In this document: in pieces, positions 43,716 to 50,138 of the stretch
Layout of the letters: each line of letters opens with the position of its first letter
Position numbering within the stretch: the stretch's first letter is position 1
Assembly: GCA_964404415.1 (NCBI GenBank)
Contig: CAYOKC010000006.1
Location: 1-50,138, forward strand
DNA length: 50,138 nt
Direction: 5' to 3'
Origin: Leptolinea sp964404415
GTDB lineage: Bacteria; Chloroflexota; Anaerolineae; Anaerolineales; Anaerolineaceae
Notes under the pieces: model-generated
Told to the model about the DNA's origin: nothing
The model's input: only the letters and a program-made list of their open reading frames with translations
The model's database searches: none
Position numbers and translations under genes: made by a program

Positions 43716-43751
43716 AAAAACCTCCTCACACACTCCCGTGAGGAGGTTTTC
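43716..43751 (+). terminator. Intrinsic terminator after surface-protein gene
   Basis: AAAACCTCCTCAC / GTGAGGAGGTTTT stem with a nine-base loop, then T-rich sequence. Confidence 0.9.
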
Positions 43752-43908
43752 ATTTAATGGTTCATCGTTACCATAATGAATTCAGGGCAAATGACAAATC
43801 CTCCCCGGGACTGGCGAATCCAGTGATGGTCATTTATCTGTCAATACTGGTTGGAAAAACTACTGCCGGCGCCATTGACTTTTATTTCTCTCATGAGAAA
43901 ATTGCCCC

Positions 43909-44397
43909 ATGGAAAATCAGACAACTTCAGAATTCTGGAATGACTATATCGCGTCTTTGAAATCCGGTGGAACTTCGATTCCGGATGGTTATGAAGCCTG
44001 GCATTTCTGCAACAACGAAGAAAGCGCCAATCACCTGGCACAGCTGGTTTATGACGGAACCAAACAGGCGACGGCCAGTCTGGTTTGGTCTTATGAAGCG
44101 GAAGGTGAGTCCGTTCCCCGTACAGGCGATCACAGTGTGATCACAATGTGGGATGGCACTCCGGTTTGTATAATTAAGGCAACCAACATTATGGTGCTGC
44201 CATTTGATCAGGTACCTGAATCATTCGCCTATGAAGAAGGTGAGGGTGACCGGTCACTTCGTTACTGGCGCGAGGTTCATACCCACTTCTTTACGGAAGA
44301 ATGCATAGCTATCGGCCGGGAACCATCAGCGGATATGCCGGTGGTTTGTGAGAGTTTCAACGTCGTTTATCGCGCGAAGACTTTTCCGAATTCCTGA
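43909..44397 (+). CDS. ASCH domain protein
   Basis: 162 aa. The family pattern is clear: WHFCNNEESANHLAQLVYDGTKQATASLVW, then SVITMWDGTPVCIIKATNI, VPESFAYEEGEGDRSLRYWREVHTHFF and a C-terminal VVCESFNVVY. ASCH domains resemble the PUA fold and bind RNA or nucleosides; one group has N4-acetylcytidine amidohydrolase activity, another RNase activity. Which applies is not shown. Cytoplasmic, monocistronic, after the terminator of the surface-protein gene. Confidence 0.92.
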   Translation: MENQTTSEFWNDYIASLKSGGTSIPDGYEAWHFCNNEESANHLAQLVYDGTKQATASLVWSYEAEGESVPRTGDHSVITMWDGTPVCIIKATNIMVLPFDQVPESFAYEEGEGDRSLRYWREVHTHFFTEECIAIGREPSADMPVVCESFNVVYRAKTFPNS

Positions 44398-44486
44398 AAC
44401 ACTCCACCCGGAAATACGTACAATAAGTATAAGGCGACCGAAAAACCCGTCTTTGTTCTTTTTTATGTATTGACATTGGAGGGCAG

Positions 44487-45137
44487 ATGAATAAGAAGCT
44501 GGTCCGATCGCTGCTGCTGGGATTGGGACTCACCGGATCCGTCATGATCGCCTGGCGGTTAGTGTCACAGTTGAAACCGCTGCCATGCCCTGCATGGATG
44601 AGCTGGCTGCTGGAAAACCCGTTTACGCGCGGCGTAATGGACGCGCCGCTGTTGGTTCAACGCGCGGGTTTGAAGCCGGGTATGCATGTTCTGGATGCCG
44701 GATGCGGCGCGGGGCGCGTCACAGTGGAGGCGGCTGAAAGAGTGGGGGAAACCGGCGAGGTGGTTGCGCTTGATATTCAACCGGCCATGCTCGAAAAAGC
44801 CCGGGCAAGGTCCAAACAGGCGGGGCTGGATAACGTGCGTTTTATGCTTTCCGCGCTGGGTGAGAAAATGTTGCCGGAAAACCGGTTTGACCGCGCTCTG
44901 CTGGTCACAGTGCTGGGTGAGATCCCGGACCGTAAAGCCGGCCTGGAAGAAATCGCCGCTTCCCTGAAACCCGGCGGAATTCTTTCCATAACCGAAATGC
45001 TCCCCGACCCGCATTATCAAACCATTCAATCCATCCGGAGGCTGGCCCACGCCGCCGGTTTGGTAGAGAGCCGGGTTTTTGGCAACAAAATGATCTATAC
45101 CGTAAACTTCCGAAAACCTGTTCCGCATAAGGCATAA
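44487..45137 (+). CDS. Class I methyltransferase with N-terminal membrane segment
   Basis: 216 aa. One hydrophobic helix (residues 5-25) and then a UbiE-like methyltransferase domain: MHVLDAGCGAGRVTVEAAER motif I, EVVALDIQPAMLEKARA motif II, FDRALLVTVLGEIPDRKAGL motif IV region, SLKPGGILSITEML motif V. It resembles methyltransferases acting on lipids or quinones at the membrane, but the substrate is unknown. GGAGGG precedes the ATG. Own transcription unit between the ASCH and radical SAM genes. Confidence 0.88.
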   Translation: MNKKLVRSLLLGLGLTGSVMIAWRLVSQLKPLPCPAWMSWLLENPFTRGVMDAPLLVQRAGLKPGMHVLDAGCGAGRVTVEAAERVGETGEVVALDIQPAMLEKARARSKQAGLDNVRFMLSALGEKMLPENRFDRALLVTVLGEIPDRKAGLEEIAASLKPGGILSITEMLPDPHYQTIQSIRRLAHAAGLVESRVFGNKMIYTVNFRKPVPHKA

Positions 45138-45281
45138 GGCTTTCGGCAAGTCTTCGATCAATAGGAAAAACTTGACCGGAATGGCATAATAAGAATGTCA
45201 GTCCGGTCTGCTTTTTAATGGAAGAAATCAGGGTGTATTAAAGGAAAAATAGGGTACTATTGCACTCCCGATCGGAGAAAT

Positions 45282-47045
45282 ATGTATTCATCCAGTAATT
45301 TTTTACCCACACTTCCCGAAGAACTCGCCGCCCGCGGCTGGGACCAATGTGACGTCATCCTGGTGACGGGTGACAGTTATATCGACAGCCCGTTCATCGG
45401 AGCGGCCGTCATCGGGCGGGTACTGGAAAAAGCCGGCTTCCGGGTGGGGATCATCGCGCAGCCTGACATAACATCCGATACTGACATTACCCGCCTGGGA
45501 GAACCGCGCCTGTTCTGGGGGGTGACCGGCGGCAGCGTCGACTCTATGGTGGCCAATTACACCGCCTCTCGCAAGAAACGCCGGAGCGATGATTACACCC
45601 CGGGTGGAGAAAACACCCGCCGGCCCGACCGGGCTGTCATCACCTATACGAATTTGATACGCCGGTTTTATAAGAATACCAGGCCGGTCGTGCTGGGCGG
45701 AATTGAAGCCTCATTGCGGCGGGTGGCGCATTACGACTTCTGGTCTGATTCCGTTCGGCGTTCCATTTTATTTGATGCCAAAGCGGATTACCTCTTTTAC
45801 GGGATGAGCGAGCAGTCCATTCTGGAATTTGCCGGGGCATTGAAAGCCAATGAACCGGTTGACCAGATCCGCGGGCTGTGTTTCGTCACCCGCGAGATGC
45901 CGGTGGAGCCTCTGGTTGAATTGCCTTCCTATGAAGAGGTCTCAACCGATAAAACCGCTTTTATCAACATGTTTCATGCCTTTTATCAGAACAACGATCC
46001 TTTTTCAGCCTCCCGGCTGGTTCAACGTCACGGTGACCGGTACCTGGTGCAAAATCCGCCGGCGTATTACCCCACACAACAGCAACTGGATGAAGCCGCC
46101 GCCCTTCCCTTTCAACGCAGGCAGCATCCGTATTATGAACAGCAGGGAAAAGTCAAAGCGATGGAAACCATCCAGTTTTCCATCAGCACCCACCGCGGCT
46201 GTTATGGCGAGTGTAACTTCTGCGCCATTGCCGTGCATGAAGGCCGTACGGTACGCTGGCGATCCATTGAATCCTTAAAAAAGGAAGCCGAGTCGTTTAC
46301 CCGCCATCCGGATTTCAAGGGGATCATCCAAGACCTTGGCGGGCCGACGGCAAATATGTACGGGTTTGAATGCCGGAAGAAGTTAACCAAAGGTGTATGC
46401 CATGATAAACGCTGCGTCTTTCCGGAAACCTGTCATGTACTAAAACCCGATCACCTGGCACAGGTCAAACTACTTAAAGCCGTACGCGGGATTACCGGTG
46501 TTAAGAAGGTCTTTGTCGCCTCCGGCATCCGCTATGACCTGATCCAGGCGGACGAGGCACACGGGAATGAGTATCTGCGGGAGATAGTGGAACACCATGT
46601 TTCCGGCCAGTTGAAGATTGCGCCGGAACATAGTGAAGACCATGTGCTGGCCAAAATGGGCAAACCGGGCCGGCGGGGTTTACTGCAATTCAAAAAGGAC
46701 TTTGACGCGCTTTCCGCGAAAGCCGGAAAGAAACAATTTTTAACATACTACCTGATCGCCGCCCACCCCGGTTGCACTGATGAAGATGTGATCCGGTTGA
46801 AACGATTTGCCAGCCAGGAGCTTCATGTGTCACCGGAACAGGTACAGATCTACACACCCACGCCGTCCACGTATTCAAGCCTGATGTACTATACCGGTTT
46901 GGATCCATTCACCATGAAACCGGTTTTTGTGGAAACAGATACAGCCCGAAAAGAACGCCAAAAAGCACTTATTGTGGAAAAACCTGCCGGTAATAAGCCG
47001 GTATACAAGAAACCGGGTATCCCCGGAAAAGCAGGAAGACGATGA
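45282..47045 (+). CDS. YgiQ family radical SAM protein
   Basis: 587 aa, the family's normal size. An N-terminal B12-binding-like domain (DVILVTGDSYIDSPFIGAAV, RVGIIAQPD, LGGIEASLRRVAHYDFWSD) precedes the radical SAM core with STHRGCYGECNFCAI, where Cys-x3-Cys-x2-Cys binds the 4Fe-4S cluster, and a C-terminal segment QIYTPTPSTYSSLMYYTG. The reaction catalysed by YgiQ proteins is not known. CGGAG precedes the ATG. Its stop overlaps the start of the RlmL-like gene in ATGA, implying coupling and perhaps a shared role in RNA modification. Confidence 0.95.
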   Translation: MYSSSNFLPTLPEELAARGWDQCDVILVTGDSYIDSPFIGAAVIGRVLEKAGFRVGIIAQPDITSDTDITRLGEPRLFWGVTGGSVDSMVANYTASRKKRRSDDYTPGGENTRRPDRAVITYTNLIRRFYKNTRPVVLGGIEASLRRVAHYDFWSDSVRRSILFDAKADYLFYGMSEQSILEFAGALKANEPVDQIRGLCFVTREMPVEPLVELPSYEEVSTDKTAFINMFHAFYQNNDPFSASRLVQRHGDRYLVQNPPAYYPTQQQLDEAAALPFQRRQHPYYEQQGKVKAMETIQFSISTHRGCYGECNFCAIAVHEGRTVRWRSIESLKKEAESFTRHPDFKGIIQDLGGPTANMYGFECRKKLTKGVCHDKRCVFPETCHVLKPDHLAQVKLLKAVRGITGVKKVFVASGIRYDLIQADEAHGNEYLREIVEHHVSGQLKIAPEHSEDHVLAKMGKPGRRGLLQFKKDFDALSAKAGKKQFLTYYLIAAHPGCTDEDVIRLKRFASQELHVSPEQVQIYTPTPSTYSSLMYYTGLDPFTMKPVFVETDTARKERQKALIVEKPAGNKPVYKKPGIPGKAGRR

Positions 47046-48196
47046 GCTACCGATTATTTGCCGTAACCGCCCCGGGATTGGAACCCTATACCGCGGCTGA
47101 ATTGACCGCGCTGGGTATAAATCCACTCCCCCCGGTTTCCATGACCGGACCGGGCGAAGTAAAGGAAGAATCCGGAGGGCTGGAATTTGAGGCCAGTACC
47201 ACCGACCTGTTCCGTACCAACCTGATGCTGCGCACAGCAAACCGGATCATCTACCGGCTGGGTGAATTTACGGCGGTATCTTTTCCGGAACTGCGAAAAA
47301 AAGCGGCCCGCCTTCCCTGGGAGACTGTTTTACGGCCGGGGCAGCCGGTGGCGCTGCGCGTGACCTGCCACAAATCAAAAATGTACCATTCCGGCGGTGT
47401 AGCCGAACGGGTGGCCGGCGCCATATCTGACCATCTGGGCAAAGAATGCCCGGTGGAAAAATTCAATGAGAACGCGTCGCCGTTGCCGCAATTGATAATT
47501 GTGCGGTTCAATCACGATGTTTGCACCATCAGCGCCGATACATCCGGTGAACTTTTGCACCGCCGCGGATACCGCCTTGAAACAGCCAAAGCGCCGCTGC
47601 GTGAAACACTGGCAGCAGGGTTGTTGATCGCCTCCGGCTGGAACGGTACATCGCCCCTGTTGGATCCCTTTTGCGGCTCGGGAACAATCGCCATAGAAGC
47701 CGCGTTGATGGCCCGCAGGATTGCCCCGGGGAAGAACCGCCGGTTTGCTTTTATGGATTGGCCGGATTTTGACGAAAAGAAATGGAAGCATGTGCTTGCC
47801 CGGGCAGCCTCATTGGAAGTACAAACCCACACCCCCATCCTCGCCTCTGACCGGGACGCCGGCGCCATTCAAATGGCACAAAATAACGCGAAACGCGCGG
47901 GAGTATTGGAGAATATCCAATTCGATTGCCGGGCAGTCTCGGCTATCGAAGCGCCCTCCAAACCCGGCTGGGTGGTCACCAACCCGCCGTACGGTGTGAG
48001 GGTCAGCCCGGATCGCGACCTGCGAGATCTTTACGCCCGGTTGGGTGACGTGTTACGGGCAAATTGCCCCGAGTGGAACACGGGCATTCTGTGCAACAGT
48101 GACATATTGATCGGGCAAACAAAAATCCGCGCCTCGGAAAAAATCCGCCTGATTAACGGTGGATTACCGGTAACTTTGTATTGTGGGAAAGTTTGA
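47042..48196 (+). CDS. RlmL-like 23S rRNA (guanine-N2) methyltransferase
   Basis: 384 aa. An N-terminal ferredoxin-like and THUMP region (residues 1-165, including FEASTTDLFRTNLMLRTANRI) is followed by a methyltransferase domain: PLLDPFCGSGTIAIEAALMA (motif I), ILASDRDAGAIQMAQNNAKRAGV, and VVTNPPYGVRV, the N-P-P-Y motif of base-amino methyltransferases. It lacks the second methyltransferase half of E. coli RlmKL, as usual outside Proteobacteria. It should methylate guanine in 23S rRNA. Overlaps ygiQ-like gene by four bases. Confidence 0.92.
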   Translation: MSYRLFAVTAPGLEPYTAAELTALGINPLPPVSMTGPGEVKEESGGLEFEASTTDLFRTNLMLRTANRIIYRLGEFTAVSFPELRKKAARLPWETVLRPGQPVALRVTCHKSKMYHSGGVAERVAGAISDHLGKECPVEKFNENASPLPQLIIVRFNHDVCTISADTSGELLHRRGYRLETAKAPLRETLAAGLLIASGWNGTSPLLDPFCGSGTIAIEAALMARRIAPGKNRRFAFMDWPDFDEKKWKHVLARAASLEVQTHTPILASDRDAGAIQMAQNNAKRAGVLENIQFDCRAVSAIEAPSKPGWVVTNPPYGVRVSPDRDLRDLYARLGDVLRANCPEWNTGILCNSDILIGQTKIRASEKIRLINGGLPVTLYCGKV

Positions 48197-48333
48197 AATG
48201 CACTAAAATTATCTATACGACCCGGCGATCATGTACTTTGCAAAAGTGTAAGGGGAATCCTCTGATTCCATTGTTAAAATAAACAGAGTAAAATTGACGC
48301 AGTGTCAAAAATCTCAGGAAGAAGGGGTTGAAA

Positions 48334-48705
48334 TTGGCTACATCTCGAACTCAACTTATGGTAGACCGCCTAAACCAGTTGCAGGCATCCTCACCCGACG
48401 TAGAGGCTTCCGCCGTCGTCAGTGTTGATGGTCTGTGCATCGCGTCAGCACTTCCGCACGGAGTGGAAGAAGACCGCGTTTCGGCCATGTCTGCCGCCAT
48501 GCTGTCCCTGGGTGAACGTATCGCCGGGGAATTGGGCCGTGGTTCACTGGAACAGATTTACATCAAAGGTGACACAGGGTTTGTGGTTCTCATGTCTGTT
48601 GGCAACGACGCCGTTTTAACCGTGCTCGCCCGCGAACAGGCCAAACTGGGACTCATCTTCCTGGATATCCGCCGGGCTGCTGACGATCTGTCAAAACTGA
48701 TCTAA
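48334..48705 (+). CDS. Roadblock/LC7 domain protein
   Basis: 123 aa single Roadblock/LC7 domain: SPDVEASAVVSVDGLCIASAL, VSAMSAAMLSLGERIAGELG, IYIKGDTGFVVLMSVGNDAVLTVLA. Bacterial members dimerise and regulate small GTPases of the MglA type. None is in the window. TTG at 48334 follows AAGGGG at good spacing; TTG 48328 is too close. TTGAC/GTCAA (48294-48308) is a small inverted repeat upstream. Followed after 13 bases by a V4R-like gene, with which it probably forms a unit. Confidence 0.93.
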   Translation: MATSRTQLMVDRLNQLQASSPDVEASAVVSVDGLCIASALPHGVEEDRVSAMSAAMLSLGERIAGELGRGSLEQIYIKGDTGFVVLMSVGNDAVLTVLAREQAKLGLIFLDIRRAADDLSKLI

Positions 48706-48718
48706 CCCTGAGTCCAAA

Positions 48719-49357
48719 ATGGATTCGGCTGCGGGGAGCGACCATTTTTATCCCAATAATTTAGCACGCATCACCCTGCTTTCGCTGGAGGATGTGATGG
48801 GCACGAATGGGATAAATGCTTTACTGCGGCTGGCTAACAAGAACGAATACATCGGCAAATTGCCTCCAGATAACCCCGATCTGGAGTTCGATTTCGCCGA
48901 TTTTTCGATGATTCACGGCGCGCTCCATGATCTATACGGGCCGCATGGCAGCCGCGTTCTGGGTTTGCGCGCCGGTGAAGCTACGTTTAATGAGACACTG
49001 CGTATTATCGGTGAAGCAGTCGATGTGAATGACCATGAATTTGCCGCGTTACCTGTTGCCGAAAAAGTCCGCGTCGGGATTTCACTGGTGGGCATAACGT
49101 TCACCCAATCCACCGGTAACTTTCCGGTCATCCGGGAAGATAATGAGAATTTCATATATTCCATAACCAGCTGTCCGGTTTGTTGGGGCCGCAAAACCCA
49201 GGAACCATCCTGCCATTTCTTTTCAGGACTGATCATGGGAGCCATAAAATGGGTGACACGGGGAATTATCGTTGACGTGATCCAACGGTCAGCCCGCTCA
49301 TGCGGAGACATAAGTTGCGATTTTCTGATCCCCAAAAATCCGGCAGCAACTCAGTAA
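48719..49357 (+). CDS. V4R/hydrocarbon-binding-like domain protein
   Basis: 212 aa soluble. YPNNLARITLLSLEDVMGTNGINALLRLA begins a pattern like the V4R (4-vinyl reductase) / bacteriochlorophyll BchJ-like fold. The C-terminal part has a cysteine set: CPVCWGR, then SCHFFSGLIMGAIKW and CGDISCDFLI, suited to metal or cofactor binding. Ligand unknown. It lies 13 bases after the roadblock gene and ends before a terminator, so both form one small operon; roadblock with V4R-type sensors suggests a signal-relay module. Confidence 0.75.
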   Translation: MDSAAGSDHFYPNNLARITLLSLEDVMGTNGINALLRLANKNEYIGKLPPDNPDLEFDFADFSMIHGALHDLYGPHGSRVLGLRAGEATFNETLRIIGEAVDVNDHEFAALPVAEKVRVGISLVGITFTQSTGNFPVIREDNENFIYSITSCPVCWGRKTQEPSCHFFSGLIMGAIKWVTRGIIVDVIQRSARSCGDISCDFLIPKNPAATQ

Positions 49358-49358
49358 G

Positions 49359-49396
49359 ATCAACCGGCAGATAAATTCATCCGCCGGTTTTTTGTG
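49359..49396. terminator. Bidirectional intrinsic terminator
   Basis: AACCGGC / GCCGGTT arms separated by 14 bases, followed by TTTTTTG. It lies between the V4R-like gene and the convergent gene at the window end. Confidence 0.75.
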
Positions 49397-49399
49397 CCG

Positions 49400-50138
49400 T
49401 TATTTCTTCTTAACCGGTGTGGGAAGCGGCAGCGAAACAAATGGTGATGACAATTCACAGACAGCCATATTGTCGAAGTAAATGACACCATCATTCTGAA
49501 AATGGGGTTCAAGCCCGATGGTTCCGGGAGGGATCGGTGACTTGTCTTTGTATACGATCATCTTCTTCCCATTAAGCCAGACCTGCAATTCGCCGTCAAA
49601 GAAGCTGACCTCAAAATAGTACCATTTCTTTAATTGCGCCTGTGTTCCCGCGCGGCCAACCGTGATGGCCTGACCGGAATTAAAGCGCACAGTTTCCAAT
49701 AACACATTGGGGCCAAAATTGGTGAAGTAGCGCACATCACCGGTATCAAAACTGTGCCGCCAGTTGAGGAACATCGCGTTCATAGACTTACCGTCAAACA
49801 TCACTTTGATCCTCCAGACGGCATTGTCAAACATCAATCCTGACCGCATATTGGTTCCAGGCGGCTGGATATCCTTATTCCCGGTGGCCGCGATGGCGAA
49901 ATTACCTGCCTCCCCCGGGACTTCCACCACGGACCAGCCCATCGCGCCCGCGTCAACTTCAGACCAGTCATTCGCGGTTTGATCCTGAAGGTCCTCGATG
50001 TACAGCAACTTCTCCCCGGGCCCGCATGCGGCGGACGCTTTATATCCCAGCGGATCATCCTCCAGGATGACAATCTCGGTGTTGTCACCCCGTTGGAGAG
50101 TCAATGATTTTTCGAGAGGGATGAATCCCGAGGCTTTC
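49400..50138 (-). CDS. LamG/DUF1080-like domain protein, 5' part beyond window
   Basis: The reverse-strand frame is open to the right edge, so only the C-terminal 245 residues are seen; an internal TTG at 50102-50104 is not needed as a start. The visible part is beta-rich: MRSGLMFDNAVWRIKVMFDG, WRHSFDTGDVRYFTNFGPN, LKKWYYFEVSFFDGELQVWLNGKK and VIYFDNMAV fit a concanavalin-like (LamG or 3-keto-disaccharide-hydrolase-type) sugar-binding fold. The C-terminus is a Pro/Lys tail. Probably a secreted or surface protein; ligand unknown. Confidence 0.7.
   Translation of the reverse strand, partial: KASGFIPLEKSLTLQRGDNTEIVILEDDPLGYKASAACGPGEKLLYIEDLQDQTANDWSEVDAGAMGWSVVEVPGEAGNFAIAATGNKDIQPPGTNMRSGLMFDNAVWRIKVMFDGKSMNAMFLNWRHSFDTGDVRYFTNFGPNVLLETVRFNSGQAITVGRAGTQAQLKKWYYFEVSFFDGELQVWLNGKKMIVYKDKSPIPPGTIGLEPHFQNDGVIYFDNMAVCELSSPFVSLPLPTPVKKK

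Overview
The window looks like part of a draft genome of a Chloroflexota bacterium, most likely class Anaerolineae. That placement is an inference from gene content: an AraA/LacI/sugar-ABC arabinose locus, many small membrane proteins of uncertain family, roadblock and V4R-like proteins side by side, SpoIIAA-like proteins, and a secreted protein built from a beta-helix, a Thr-Glu-Pro-Val repeat and RCC1 blades. No rRNA or tRNA is visible to test it. Five runs of exactly 10 N interrupt genes; they behave like scaffolding placeholders, and at three of them deleting the Ns restores one reading frame.

Left part (1-14.6 kb): an AT-rich left edge with two unknown reverse-strand genes behind a NERD-domain gene, and a decayed duplicate of the NERD 3' end. 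Next come a CoA-binding protein, a flavodoxin, a SpoIIAA-like protein, and a TetR regulator divergent from an alpha/beta hydrolase over a perfect palindrome. An envelope group follows: a large membrane protein divergent from an MBOAT acyltransferase plus SGNH-type partner. Then a membrane-anchored FAM173-like methyltransferase, a patatin-like phospholipase, a bL12-like mini-protein overlapping a methyltransferase, and a YihY/BrkB membrane protein.

Middle (14.8-25.5 kb): a second SpoIIAA-like gene; a five-gene operon (membrane protein, Xre regulator, two membrane proteins, zinc-independent MDR oxidoreductase) behind a clear promoter; an ECF sigma factor with a membrane-anchored partner carrying a large outer domain; a PadR regulator with a membrane protein; and, divergent from PadR, a TetR regulator with a CPBP protease and an MFS exporter. 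The PadR and TetR promoters each carry palindromic operators.

Arabinose locus (25.5-32.8 kb): araA, a periplasmic sugar-binding protein, an ABC ATPase and a permease run leftward from one promoter, and a LacI-family regulator runs rightward. A GTTATCGATAAC operator core occurs once just downstream of the araA -10 box and again 245 bp away towards the regulator. A perfect 13-bp hairpin sits between the binding-protein gene and the ATPase gene.

Right part (32.8-50.1 kb): three GT-C-like membrane proteins, a membrane-anchored cyclophilin, a membrane diguanylate cyclase, and the 988-residue surface protein preceded by a 540-nt leader with a promoter, paired stems, a possible 22-codon leader peptide with a full Shine-Dalgarno and a perfect 20-bp palindrome. 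Then an ASCH protein, a methyltransferase, a YgiQ-type radical SAM protein overlapping an RlmL-like rRNA methyltransferase, a roadblock/V4R-like pair, and the 3' part of a secreted or outer-domain protein at the right edge.
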